Assembly (NCBI GenBank): GCA_005883215.1
Contig: VAYS01000026.1
Location: 62,001 to 126,000 of the forward strand
DNA: 64,000 nt
From: Actinomycetota bacterium
GTDB lineage: Bacteria; Actinomycetota; Thermoleophilia; Solirubrobacterales; Solirubrobacteraceae
Reading direction: 5' to 3'
Both the position numbers and the translations under genes were made by a program. Each line of letters begins with the position of its first letter. Position 1 is the first letter of the stretch. The notes beneath the pieces are model-generated. The model was not told the DNA's origin, made no database searches, and saw nothing but the letters and a program-made list of their open reading frames with translations. Below, piece by piece: positions 16,854 through 25,683 of the stretch.

Positions 16854-18022
16854 CAGCGCGTGCCCTCCGCGGGTTCCCACTCGGCCGCGGTTCCCCGGCG
16901 CAGCCAGTCCCACAGGCCGGCGGCCACCGACGCCGTGGTGAGGACGTAGTAGCGGGCCACCAGCAGCCCCCGCAGGGGCAGCGGGCCGGCCGCCAGCGCC
17001 CCCACCAGCAGCGCGACCTGGGCGACGAACAGCACCACGTAGACCGCACCCGACCCCAGCAGCGCCGCGTTGGTGGCCAGGGCGATGACGTGCAGCAGGG
17101 GCGAGGCGTAGCGGAGCACCCGGTGGGAGAGCAACATCAGCCCGTAGCGCAGGCCGTAGCCGCGAGGCGAGAGCATCCCGCCGCGCAGCACGATCGGCCA
17201 GGTGTGGCTCATCATGCGCCGCTTGCGCGCGAACTCGCGCTCGATCGTGGGCACCATCTTCTCGCGCGCGCGCGCCTGGGGCACGTACACCGCCCGCCAC
17301 CCCCGCTTGACCAGGTTGAAGGGAAAGGACAGATCGTGGCCCATGATCGGGTCGACGAACAGGTAGGCCTCCCGCCGGGTGGCGTAGATGGCGCCGTTGC
17401 CGGCGGTGATCGAGCCCAGCCTCGACTCGCGGGCCCGGAGCGCCATCTCATAGCGCCAGTAGACCCCCTCCTGGTTGACGCTGCCCGACCGGGCGCCGGC
17501 GGGGGCGACGAAGCGCACCTGGCCGCAGGCGTAGCCCACGCCGGGGTCGGCGAAGGCGCCCACCAGCCGGGCGAGGGCATCGGGCGCCCACAGGGCGTTG
17601 GCGTCCGAGAACGCCACCAGCTCGGCGCGCGACCGGCGGACCGCGGCATCCTGGGCGCGGATCTTGCCTCCCCGCGGCAACTCGAGCACGACATCGGCCC
17701 CGGCGGCTCGCGCCCGCGCGGCGGTGGCGTCGGTGCACCCGTCGCAGCCGACCACGACCTCCAGGCGGTCCGCCGGATACCGCAGCTCGAGCGCGTTGGC
17801 GACCTTGGCGGCGATCACCTCTTCTTCGTCGTGGGCGGCGACGATCAGGCTCACCGTCGGCCAGCTGGACTCGTCCTCCCCGCCCGGGGGCGAAAGCCGG
17901 CCCCCGTGCCTGGCCTCGCGCGGGAGACGCACGAGCGCCACGAGCACGGCGGCGTAGCCGACCTGGGTCCACACCAGCAGGGCCAGCGCGGCCCAGAAGG
18001 CGATCTCCAGCACGGTGATCAC
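16853..18022 (-). CDS. Membrane glycosyltransferase, family 2
   Basis: A 389-residue GT2 protein from GTG 18022. One N-terminal membrane helix (residues 3-30) precedes the GT-A domain: VSLIVAAHDEEEVI, the nucleotide-binding VGCDGCTDAT, the SDANA metal-binding DxD-like motif and the acceptor motif GHDLSFPFNLVKRGWRAVYVP. Several C-terminal helices follow, as in processive or membrane-bound GT2 enzymes. It overlaps the upstream GT4 gene by four bases (GTGA). Donor and acceptor sugars cannot be read from the sequence. Confidence 0.87.
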   Translation of the reverse strand: MITVLEIAFWAALALLVWTQVGYAAVLVALVRLPREARHGGRLSPPGGEDESSWPTVSLIVAAHDEEEVIAAKVANALELRYPADRLEVVVGCDGCTDATAARARAAGADVVLELPRGGKIRAQDAAVRRSRAELVAFSDANALWAPDALARLVGAFADPGVGYACGQVRFVAPAGARSGSVNQEGVYWRYEMALRARESRLGSITAGNGAIYATRREAYLFVDPIMGHDLSFPFNLVKRGWRAVYVPQARAREKMVPTIEREFARKRRMMSHTWPIVLRGGMLSPRGYGLRYGLMLLSHRVLRYASPLLHVIALATNAALLGSGAVYVVLFVAQVALLVGALAAGPLPLRGLLVARYYVLTTASVAAGLWDWLRRGTAAEWEPAEGTR

Positions 18023-19167
18023 CGGGGCAGGCCTCCGGCGGCCGGGACGGGCGGCGACGCGCCGGTGCCGATCACGGAGCGGTAGAGCTCGAGCGTGCGA
18101 CCGGCGATCGAGTCCCAGCCGTAGGGGCCGGCGGCGGCGGCGGCGCTGGCCGCGGCCATGCGCGCGCGCGAATCGGCATCGGAGAGCAGCTCGCTCAGCG
18201 CGCCGGCCAGAGCGCCGGCATCGCCGGGGGAAACCAGCCGCGCCGCGCCCGCGGCGGCGATCTCGGGGAAGCCGCCGACGTCGCTGAGCAGCAGCGGCTT
18301 GCCGAACGCCAGCGCGGTGAACAGCACGCCCGACTGGTCGATCTCGCGGTAGGGGAGCACCACCAGGTCGGCGCGGTCGAAGAAGGCCGGGATCTCGGGG
18401 TCGGTAACGAAGCGGGGCACCCAGCGCACCGAGGGCGGGGCGGCTCGGCGCAGGGGCGCGATGTCCATGCGCGGCATCCCCACCACCCACAGCTCGGCGC
18501 CGGACACCTCGCGCCAGGCGTCGATCAGGACATCGATGCCCTTGTAGGGGCGCATCAGGCCGAAGCACAGGACGATCGGACCCTCGACCTGGGCGAGCTG
18601 GGGGGCAAGAGGCACGGTGCCCCGTTGCTCGCGCAGGTAGGTGAAGGCGCCGTGCGGGATCACGTGAACCCGGCCGGGGTCGACCGCGAGCTCCTTTACC
18701 AGGCGATCGCGGCCGTGGTCGGAATGCACCACCACCGCGTCCACGCGCTCGTACAGGCGGCGCTGGGCCGCGCGCTGGCCGGGGCGCGCCTCGCGCGGAA
18801 GGACGTCGTGGGCGGTGAGCACCAGCGGGCGCCCGGACGGCAGCAGGTGGACGTCCAGGGGCTGCACGCTCAGCCACTGAAAGTGCACCACGTCGGCGTC
18901 CTTTGCCCGGGCGCGATAGCGCAGCATGTCGGGCACGTGTTGGGCCAGCTTGGCCGTCTGGCGCAGTCGCGACCGCGGCCGGGCCCCGCCGGGCGCCAGC
19001 CGATAGAAGTGCTCGGTAACCCGGTAGCCCGCGTGGCCGGGCACCGGGCCGTAGGGAAAGCGGCTGGTGATCAACTCGACATCTGCGCCCGCGCGCGCCA
19101 GGGCGGCGCTCAGGGCATGGTCGTAGGGCGGCGTGTAGGCCGAGGGGTCGACTAGGTGCACCCGCAC
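18019..19167 (-). CDS. Glycosyltransferase, family 4
   Basis: A 382-residue GT-B enzyme starting at GTG 19167. The C-terminal donor domain is recognisable from VLCFGLMRPYKGIDVLIDAW and the EX7E-type segment around EIDQSGVLFTALAFGKPLLLSDVGGFPE. The N-terminal half binds the acceptor (HVVHFQW-like region, LTAHDVLP). Only about 20 bp separate its start from the divergent GT2 gene, so one or both mRNAs may be leaderless. It is probably soluble or peripheral and acts on the lipid-linked glycan. Confidence 0.88.
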   Translation of the reverse strand: MRVHLVDPSAYTPPYDHALSAALARAGADVELITSRFPYGPVPGHAGYRVTEHFYRLAPGGARPRSRLRQTAKLAQHVPDMLRYRARAKDADVVHFQWLSVQPLDVHLLPSGRPLVLTAHDVLPREARPGQRAAQRRLYERVDAVVVHSDHGRDRLVKELAVDPGRVHVIPHGAFTYLREQRGTVPLAPQLAQVEGPIVLCFGLMRPYKGIDVLIDAWREVSGAELWVVGMPRMDIAPLRRAAPPSVRWVPRFVTDPEIPAFFDRADLVVLPYREIDQSGVLFTALAFGKPLLLSDVGGFPEIAAAGAARLVSPGDAGALAGALSELLSDADSRARMAAASAAAAAGPYGWDSIAGRTLELYRSVIGTGASPPVPAAGGLPR

Positions 19168-19187
19168 GGCAGGAGACAATAGGTGGC

Positions 19188-20192
19188 GTGCCCGAAGGCC
19201 CTGACGCTTTGGCGCCAGATGCGCGCACGCCGCCCGCGGTCTCGTTTTGCATCGTGGCCACCGCCAAGCGCGAGCTGTTGCTGCGCTGCCTGGACGCGGT
19301 GGCAGGGGAGGCCGAGGGCCTGGGCCCAAGCAGCGAGGTGCTGGTGCTGGACAACGGATCCGGCGACGGGTCGGCCGACGCGGCGCGGGCCCATCCCGCG
19401 GGCCCGACGGTGATCGCCCATCGGGCTCGCCGGTCAAAGCCCGAGAACGCAAACGAGCTCATGCAACGCGCGCGCGGTGACTACTGCCTGTTGCTCGACG
19501 AGGACGCCGAGCTCGAGCCGGGGGCCGCCCGGGCGCTGTACGACGCCCTGGAGAACGACCCCCGGGCGGCGGGCGCCGGCGCCGCGCTGCGGGCGCCCGA
19601 CGGCAAGGCGCAGCCCTCGGCCTGGCGCTTTCCCTCCGTGCCGGTGGCCCTGGCGGGCGCCCTGTTCCTGCACCGCCGGCTGACCGTGCAGAGCGGGGGC
19701 TCGGCGGCGCGCGAAGTCGACTGGGTGCAGTCGGCGGCGATGCTGGTGCGGCGGGGCGCGGCCGAGCAGATCGGCTGGCAGGACCCCGCCTTCTTCGTCT
19801 ACTCCGACGAGGTCGACTTCTGCCGGCGCCTGCGCGACGCGGGCTGGCGCATCCTGCACGTTCCCGGAGCGCGGGCGGTGCACCACGAGCAGCTCTCCGC
19901 CGAGCGCATCCCGACGGCCCGGATCGTGGAGTTCGCCCGCAACCGCGACCGCTACATGCGCAAGCACCACTCGCCCGCCGCGGCGGCGGCGGTGCGGTGG
20001 CTGACCGCTTGGGCCTACGCCCTGCGAGCCCTGGCCGCACTTGCGATCCCCGGACACCGGCCCGGGCGCTACTGGGCACACGTCCGCGCCACGCTGCGGC
20101 CCGAGCGCGGGGAGGGCATCCGCGAGGCGGCCGAACGCCACAACCGCGCGCTGGAGGTCGGCGGGCGCCCCGCCGGCCTCCGGGACGCCTGA
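19188..20192 (+). CDS. Glycosyltransferase, family 2 (rhamnosyltransferase-like)
   Basis: A 334-residue GT2 protein starting at GTG 19188. Motifs in order: SFCIVATAKRELLLRCL, LVLDNGSGDGS, the metal-binding LLLDEDAEL, VDWVQSAAMLVRR, YSDEVDFCRRLRDAGW and VPGARAVHH. This pattern is typical of WbbL-like rhamnosyl- and related transferases. It is the only plus-strand gene inside the polysaccharide locus and diverges from the GT4 gene. The C-terminal 60 residues are basic with one weakly hydrophobic stretch and may touch the membrane. Confidence 0.87.
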   Translation: MPEGPDALAPDARTPPAVSFCIVATAKRELLLRCLDAVAGEAEGLGPSSEVLVLDNGSGDGSADAARAHPAGPTVIAHRARRSKPENANELMQRARGDYCLLLDEDAELEPGAARALYDALENDPRAAGAGAALRAPDGKAQPSAWRFPSVPVALAGALFLHRRLTVQSGGSAAREVDWVQSAAMLVRRGAAEQIGWQDPAFFVYSDEVDFCRRLRDAGWRILHVPGARAVHHEQLSAERIPTARIVEFARNRDRYMRKHHSPAAAAAVRWLTAWAYALRALAALAIPGHRPGRYWAHVRATLRPERGEGIREAAERHNRALEVGGRPAGLRDA

Positions 20193-20254
20193 CCGCGGCG
20201 GCCGCGATGCCCACCGCCCGGCCCGGCGGACCACCGGCCCGGCGGACCACCGGC

Positions 20255-21514
20255 TCAGCCCGCCGCCCGGGCGCGGGCGGCGCGCAGCCGGGCGCGCGCG
20301 GTGGCGGCCAGCGCGCGCCCCCGCGCCAGCTCCGAGGGCCGAAAGAAGCCGGTGCCGATCAGCGCCAGCGGAATCGCGACGAGCAGCACCAGCCCCACGA
20401 CGTTGACCGCGAGCCCGGCCAGCGCGGCGGGGAAGTTGCGGGTGGTCACCCGCGCCCGGCCGGCGATCACCACGAAGACGACGAACAGGCCGTACAGGGC
20501 CCACCCCAGCGCCAACCAGGGCAGCGCCGCGTGGGCGCCGTAGAAGCTCGGCGCCGCCAGCAAGCGCACGGCCCAGCGCCCGAGCAGGGTCACGCCGGCC
20601 ACCACGTATCCGGTGGCCAGCGCGTAGTAGGTGGTGACCAGCGCGTACAGGCGCGCCGCCTCGGCGTCGTCGGTCACCGAGTAGGCGAGCGGCGGCCAGG
20701 CATACTGAAACCCGCGCACCGCCACGGTGACCACCGTGGCGAGCTTGACCGCCAGCGCGTAGAGGCCGGCCGAGGCGTGGCTGTGGGCGCGGAACAGGTA
20801 GGCCCGGTCGACCACGTTGAGCGCGTACACGCTGGCGTCGGCGGGCACGGTCGGCAGGCCGAAGCGCAACAGCGCCGGCAGCTCGGAGAAGCGCAGGCGG
20901 GGACGCAGCCGGTGCCGGAGGACCACCCCCAGGCCGAGCAGGACCACGGTCGAGCCGACGAAGTTGCCCGCCAGCAGCCCTCGCGCCCCCTCGTGGGCGA
21001 TGACCACGAGCGCCACGGTGAGCCCCACCGTGAGCAGGACGTTGCACACCGAGGCGACCAGGTAAGCGCGGGCTCGCTCGTCCACGCGCAGCAGGGCGTA
21101 GGCCATCTCCAGATTGGTGAACGCCCACAGTCCGAGGACGGCGATCCGCATGAGCGGGGGGTCGTTGAAACCCAGGAACAGGCGGGACAGGGGACCCGCC
21201 GCCGCCGCCGCGGCGAGCGCCGCCGCCGTGGTGGTGAGCAGCACTATCGAGGTGGCCAGCCGCGCGCTGCGCTCGCGGCGCGCGGGGTCGGCGTCGTCGT
21301 AGTAGAAGCGCACGAACGCCTCGCCGATGCCCAGGCGCAGCAGGATGCTCCAAAAGATCACCACGGTAAGCAGCGTCTCGGCGGCGCCATAGTCCGAGCG
21401 CGTTAGGTGGCGCGTGTAGACGGGCAGGGTCCCGACCGCAATGAGCTTGGACAGGATGTCCGACGCCTGGTAGGCGGCGCTCGTGCGCAAGAGGCGCTGC
21501 AGGTAGCCGAACAC
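20255..21514 (-). CDS. Oligosaccharide flippase (Wzx-like, MATE/MOP superfamily), apparently shortened
   Basis: A 419-residue multi-spanning membrane protein. The start is Wzx-like (ASDILSKLIAVGTLPVYTRHLTRSDYGAAETL), and roughly 11-12 helices follow. It would flip the lipid-linked repeat unit across the membrane. Flippases of this family are usually about 480 residues with 14 helices. Here a helix (NVVGLVLLV) runs directly into a segment (AIPLALIGTGFFRPSELAR) that I would expect only after two or three more helices, so an in-frame loss near 20375-20395 is suspected. This length comparison is from family knowledge, not an alignment. Confidence 0.8.
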   Translation of the reverse strand: MFGYLQRLLRTSAAYQASDILSKLIAVGTLPVYTRHLTRSDYGAAETLLTVVIFWSILLRLGIGEAFVRFYYDDADPARRERSARLATSIVLLTTTAAALAAAAAAGPLSRLFLGFNDPPLMRIAVLGLWAFTNLEMAYALLRVDERARAYLVASVCNVLLTVGLTVALVVIAHEGARGLLAGNFVGSTVVLLGLGVVLRHRLRPRLRFSELPALLRFGLPTVPADASVYALNVVDRAYLFRAHSHASAGLYALAVKLATVVTVAVRGFQYAWPPLAYSVTDDAEAARLYALVTTYYALATGYVVAGVTLLGRWAVRLLAAPSFYGAHAALPWLALGWALYGLFVVFVVIAGRARVTTRNFPAALAGLAVNVVGLVLLVAIPLALIGTGFFRPSELARGRALAATARARLRAARARAAG

Positions 21515-21526
21515 GGGCGGGCGGTC

Positions 21527-22997
21527 TCAGGCCGGTCCGCCGGCCCCGGAGCCCGGCGCCGCGGGCCCGGCGGGGGCAGCGGCCGGCGCGCTGGCGGTGA
21601 GCCCTCCAGACGCCGGGAGGAGTCCGGCGCGCTGGCGCCAGGCCAGGACAGTGCCGATGCCCAGCAGCGCCCAGGTGAGCGGATCTTCGAGGAAGTCGGC
21701 GTACAGCATGGTGTGCAACAGCAGCGCGGCAAACGCGGCGGCCACCCCGAGCCGCTGGGGGCTCGAGCGCACCCGATCGAACAGCCGGCCCAGGCAGGCC
21801 GCGAGCAGGGCCAGGTAGACCGCCAGCCCGATGACGCCCTGCTCGGCGGCGACGGTGATCGGGATCGTGTGCGAGGCCGACGCCGCCCCGGCGGCCGAGA
21901 CCTGGTTGTGCGCCCGGTATTGGCGGATGAACGCCCCCGAACCCCAGCCCTGCAGGGGCCGGTCGGCGAACAGGTCCACCCCCCCGCGGATCAGCCGCGA
22001 CCGCCCGCTGGTGGCGCGGTCGGCGCTTTGGGAGCTGCCGACGTCGAAGTGAAACGCGTGCGGGGCGAGGGCGACCGCGGCGACGCCCGCGACGAGCGCG
22101 GCGCCGGTCAGGCCGAGCGTCCAGGTGACGCTGAAGCGCACGGCGGCCAGTACCGCGAGCCCCAGGAGCAGAGCGGCCAGGCTGGATTGCGAGAAGCTCA
22201 GCAGCAGCCCGGCGAGCAGCAGGGCGAGCGTGGCCGCGAGCAGCCACGTCGTTCGCTCGCGCACCGACCACAGCAGGCCGGCGGTCAGTCCGAGCATCAC
22301 CGCCATCAGGAAGCGCCCATAGATGTTGGGGTCGAAGAACAGCGAGTTCACGCGAAAGTAGGACTCCACCTGGTTGGAGGCGATGACCCGCGGGTTGAGC
22401 AGGAGCTCGCGGCGCGAGTATTCGAGGAAGCTGCTCCAGCGCCCGCATGAAGTCCGAGGAATAGGAAGCCTGAACCGCATACAGGCCGACGAGCCCCATC
22501 AGCAGCCACTCGAGCCCCCGCGCGCGCGGCCACGGCGCAAGCGCCGGACCGCGCAGTCGTCGAGCGCCATGCGCCAGCACACCCGCGGCGATGACCAGGT
22601 ACAGCGGCACCAGCAGGTTCGACGTCGTGCCCCCCGATGAGATCGGGATGCGGAAGGGCAGCGCGGCGACCGCGAGCAGAGCGAGCGCGTGGGCGTGGCG
22701 GTAGATGACCGCCGCCAGCACCACCACCACGGCTCCGGCTCCGGCCGCCGCGGCGATCGCCGCCGTGGGATGATGGCGCAGCGGGCGAAGCTGGGGCGAG
22801 TCCCAGATGTCGGTGATCAGCAGGACCGGGGTCAGCGCCACCGCAAGCAGCATCGCCACCGCGCTCCAGCGCTCGACGCGCGGGCGCCCGGCGCCCAGGA
22901 CGGCGACCGCGGCCAGCAGCGCGACCGCCACTACGCCGGCCTTCTGCAGATCGTGGCCGAGCGCGCTGACCGCCGGGACGAGCGCAACCGCGCTCAT
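21527..22997 (-). pseudogene. O-antigen ligase/polymerase (Wzy_C family), frameshifted with a missing segment
   Basis: Two reading frames together make one O-antigen ligase-like protein. The N-terminal part starts at ATG 22997 in the stop codon of the FlgD-like gene (ATGA overlap). It gives five or six helices and ends near VQASYSSDFMRALE. The C-terminal part continues in another frame from about FLEYSRRELLLNP, through VNSLFFDPNIYGRFL and the Wzy_C loop RLIRGGVDLF...GWGSGAF, to the stop at 21527. At the joint (about 22430-22442) the frame changes and two helices expected between the halves seem missing. This is either a decayed gene or an assembly/sequencing error; intact it would polymerise or ligate the glycan. 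Confidence 0.75.
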
Positions 22998-23428
22998 CGA
23001 TGGATGGCCGGTCCGGTCCCCGGGGCGCCGGCGAGCCGGAATTCGTTGGGCAGCAGGAGGGTGCGGTGCTGGCGCGCGAGCCTCACCCGCACCCGGTACA
23101 GCCCGTTCGGCGCCAGACGTCGGTCGTCGCCGCGGCCGTCCCACACCAGCGACAGCTTGCGATAGGCGCGCAGGAGGACCGAGCGGGCGAGCGTGGCCAC
23201 GTTCTGGCCCTGCTCGTCGACGACCCACACGGTGACCAGATCGGTGCGCTTGATGTGAAAGGAGAGCTGCTCGCTCGAGCGCTCGCCCGCGGCCTGGGGG
23301 TAGAACACGGACGTGGTCTTCAGGTGCTGGACGAGGGCGGGCCCGTGCTTGAGCCGTTGGGCGAGGAAGAAGGCGCCGATCGTGGCGAGCACGAGCACCG
23401 CGAAGCTCGTCCGCGCCAGCCGGGTCAC
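22994..23428 (-). CDS. Small membrane-anchored protein with FlgD-type Ig-like domain
   Basis: A 144-residue protein from GTG 23428. One signal-anchor helix (about residues 6-24) is followed by a domain ending in SLVWDGRGDDRRLAPNGLYRVRVRL, the FlgD Ig-like signature. There are no flagellar genes nearby, so here it is more likely an envelope or polysaccharide accessory protein. It overlaps both neighbours by four bases (phosphosulfolactate synthase upstream, the polymerase downstream) and so belongs to the same operon. Confidence 0.75.
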   Translation of the reverse strand: MTRLARTSFAVLVLATIGAFFLAQRLKHGPALVQHLKTTSVFYPQAAGERSSEQLSFHIKRTDLVTVWVVDEQGQNVATLARSVLLRAYRKLSLVWDGRGDDRRLAPNGLYRVRVRLARQHRTLLLPNEFRLAGAPGTGPAIHR

Positions 23429-24195
23429 TGCGGCGGCCGCCGCGGCGCGTCCAGGAGGGCGGTATCGGCGCGCAACCCCAACCGCAGCGTCTCCAGCGAA
23501 AGCACCTCGTCGGGCACGATGTTGCCCAGGTTGCACTCAATGCCGAATCGACGCAGGAACCACACCTGCTGCTCCTTGCGCGGCGCCTCGAAGATCAGCA
23601 CCTCCGGGCTGACCGCGTGCACGATCTCATCGACCAGGCCCATGCGGATCTCGCCGTCGGCGCGGTAGATCCCGGCGTTGCCGCCCTCGCGCGCCTCGGT
23701 GATCACCTTCCAGGAGCCTGCCCGCAGCTCCGCCTGTATCTGCTCGACCCATCGGTAGGGGGCCATGATGTAGTCGGCGTCCTTGCTGCCGACCTCCGAG
23801 AAGACCACGAACTCGCGCGCCAGCCGCTCGATCAGCTCGCACTTGACCGCGTGCTCCAGGGTCACCGTCCCGTCGGAGACCTCGACGTGGCGCAGGCCCA
23901 GCTCGCGCAGGTAGGCCACCAGGCCATCGATACGGCCCTGGCGCAACGCGATCTCGGTTAGCGTTCCCCCCAGCACCACCGGCACGCCGTGGCGGGCATA
24001 GCGCTCGAGCTTGGCGGTCAGGTTGCCGGTCACCGGCGCGGTGCCCCAGCCGAGCTTGACCACGTCGACGCTGTCGCCGGCCACCTCCATCAGGCCGTCG
24101 ACCTCGGCCACCGACAGCCCCCGGTCGAGCACGTGGGTGATCCCGTGCTCGCGGGGCTTGGAGGAACGCGCGGGGAGATCGAGGAAGGAGGTCAT
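23425..24195 (-). CDS. comA: Phosphosulfolactate synthase (ComA family)
   Basis: A 256-residue TIM-barrel protein of the ComA family. Motifs seen: RSSKPREHGITHVLDRGL, DVVKLGWGT, VEVSDGT and SEVGSKD, matching the family's phosphate/PEP-binding and active-site regions. In methanogens ComA adds sulfite to phosphoenolpyruvate to make phosphosulfolactate for coenzyme M; in Bacillus a homologue makes spore sulfolactate. No comB, comC or coenzyme M genes are in the window. Its place inside a polysaccharide operon suggests an envelope-related product, which is inference. ATG 24195 is preferred over TTG 24204. Confidence 0.88.
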   Translation of the reverse strand: MTSFLDLPARSSKPREHGITHVLDRGLSVAEVDGLMEVAGDSVDVVKLGWGTAPVTGNLTAKLERYARHGVPVVLGGTLTEIALRQGRIDGLVAYLRELGLRHVEVSDGTVTLEHAVKCELIERLAREFVVFSEVGSKDADYIMAPYRWVEQIQAELRAGSWKVITEAREGGNAGIYRADGEIRMGLVDEIVHAVSPEVLIFEAPRKEQQVWFLRRFGIECNLGNIVPDEVLSLETLRLGLRADTALLDAPRRPPQ

Positions 24196-24257
24196 GGCGA
24201 TCAACGGGCCGGCAGGCGAGCCGCTCGAAGCGACGGGCCCCGCCGACCGGCCACGCG

Positions 24258-25682
24258 CTAGCGGCTGTCGGAGCCTACGGTCACCACGACCGCGGCGCCG
24301 CGCGCGACCGTGCGCGTCGCCGCGTCCACGGGCTGCACGGCGTCCGGGCTGGTGGTGCCCAGGAGCTGGGCGACGGCCTGAGCCTGCGAGCGCCGCCCGC
24401 TGCCGTAGGCAACCGTGGTGGAGGTGTGCCCGTGGCTGGGAGCGTTGGTCACCGTCCCGATGCGATAGCCACCCTTGACCAGGCGATCGGCCACCGTGCG
24501 GGCCAGCCCGGCCGTGGTGGTGCCGTTCAGGACGGCGACCCGGGTGTGGCCAGGCGCGGTCGCCGCCCCCCCGGAACTCGCCCCCGGCACGGCCGCACCG
24601 GGTGTGGTGGCGGCGGCGGGCTTGTGCTTGGAGCCGCCCCCCAGCGCGCCGGAGATCAGCAGGATGAGCAGGACGACCACGAACGCCCCGGCGCCCAGGG
24701 CCACCAGCGCGCGGCGCCTCGCGGGTTCGGCGTCGGCTTCCCGGGGCGAGGCGGCGGCGTCCCGGGCGCTGTCCCCCCGCTCGGGGGGGCGCGGAGGTGC
24801 GCCCCCGGGGGAGGCGGGCGCTCGAGCAGACCCCGGATCGCGGCGAGCCGAGGGGGGCGGCGTACGTGGTGGAAGGCTCGCCGCTGGCGTACTACGGCGC
24901 AGGGCGGCCGCGGTGCGAGGCGCGGTGGCGGCGCCGGCCGGGGCTCCGGAGCCCGTCGGGGCCGCCGGCGAAGCGCCAGGAACCGGGGCCGCGCCCGAGC
25001 CCCGAGAAGGCGGACCTTCCGGCTGGGCGGGGGCGTGGGACCCGGCGTTGGGGCGATCGGCTGAGGCGGGCGGGGCGGCGCTCGGAGCCCGCCGCGGCGT
25101 GCCCTCGGGCGGGGCCGTGGGCTGCGAGCCGGCGGCGGGGGCCGGGGGCGCCCCGGGGGGCGATGGCGCCGGGGTCCGCCCCGACTGCGCGGGGGCCGAG
25201 CCGGGGGGCGCCGCGGCCGAGGCGGCCGGCGCGGGGGCGGGGGCGGGGGGCGCCGCGCCTGGCCCAGGGGGAGCCGGTGTGCCCGACTGGGGGGCGGGCT
25301 GGGACGCGGACTGGCCGGCCGGGGGGGCTCCCGCCGCCGTGGCCGGCGCCGGGAGGCCGGGGGGCGGGCGCAGCCCCGGTCGTGGGACCGCGCCGGGGGG
25401 GCGGCCGGCAGCCGGCCCCGTGCGGACGACGCCGCTGGGACGCGCGGGGCCCGGCGCACGGCGTCCCGCGGCGATCTCCGGGCCGGGGGGCTGACCCGGG
25501 CGGTCGGGGGCGCGACCGGCCCACTCCCGCAGGCGTTTGACCTCGCGCGCCTGGGCGAAGTACAGCAGCGCCAGGACCCCGAGGCCCAGGACGGCGGCGA
25601 AGCCGGCGTAGGCCCCATAGGTCTTGATCTTGTCCGAGACCGAGAGGGCGGCAAGGAGGCTGGCGGCCATGGGAGCGGGCAT
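24258..25682 (-). CDS. LytR C-terminal (LytR_C) domain protein with long Pro/Ala-rich linker
   Basis: A 474-residue protein. One membrane helix lies at about residues 22-42, then about 270 residues of Pro/Ala/Gly-rich low complexity, a second hydrophobic stretch (VALGAGAFVVVLLILLISGAL) and a C-terminal LytR_C domain (TRVAVLNGTTTAGLARTVADRL, then RRSQAQAVAQLLG). LytR_C accompanies LytR-CpsA-Psr ligases that attach glycopolymers to peptidoglycan, but the catalytic LCP domain is absent. The linker DNA is extremely GC-rich, so indels there would be easy to miss. ATG 25670 is an alternative start. Confidence 0.8.
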   Translation of the reverse strand: MPAPMAASLLAALSVSDKIKTYGAYAGFAAVLGLGVLALLYFAQAREVKRLREWAGRAPDRPGQPPGPEIAAGRRAPGPARPSGVVRTGPAAGRPPGAVPRPGLRPPPGLPAPATAAGAPPAGQSASQPAPQSGTPAPPGPGAAPPAPAPAPAASAAAPPGSAPAQSGRTPAPSPPGAPPAPAAGSQPTAPPEGTPRRAPSAAPPASADRPNAGSHAPAQPEGPPSRGSGAAPVPGASPAAPTGSGAPAGAATAPRTAAALRRSTPAASLPPRTPPPSARRDPGSARAPASPGGAPPRPPERGDSARDAAASPREADAEPARRRALVALGAGAFVVVLLILLISGALGGGSKHKPAAATTPGAAVPGASSGGAATAPGHTRVAVLNGTTTAGLARTVADRLVKGGYRIGTVTNAPSHGHTSTTVAYGSGRRSQAQAVAQLLGTTSPDAVQPVDAATRTVARGAAVVVTVGSDSR

Positions 25683-25683
25683 G

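Noticed and set aside
22994-23428. Flagellar hook protein FlgD
   Set aside because: Only the Ig-like C-terminal module is shared; there is no hook-capping domain and no other flagellar gene.
19434-23540. Minus-strand open frame of about 1370 codons
   Set aside because: Only the portion from ATG 22997 to about 22430 resembles a protein (N-terminus of the O-antigen ligase); the rest is a shadow of flippase and glycosyltransferase genes.
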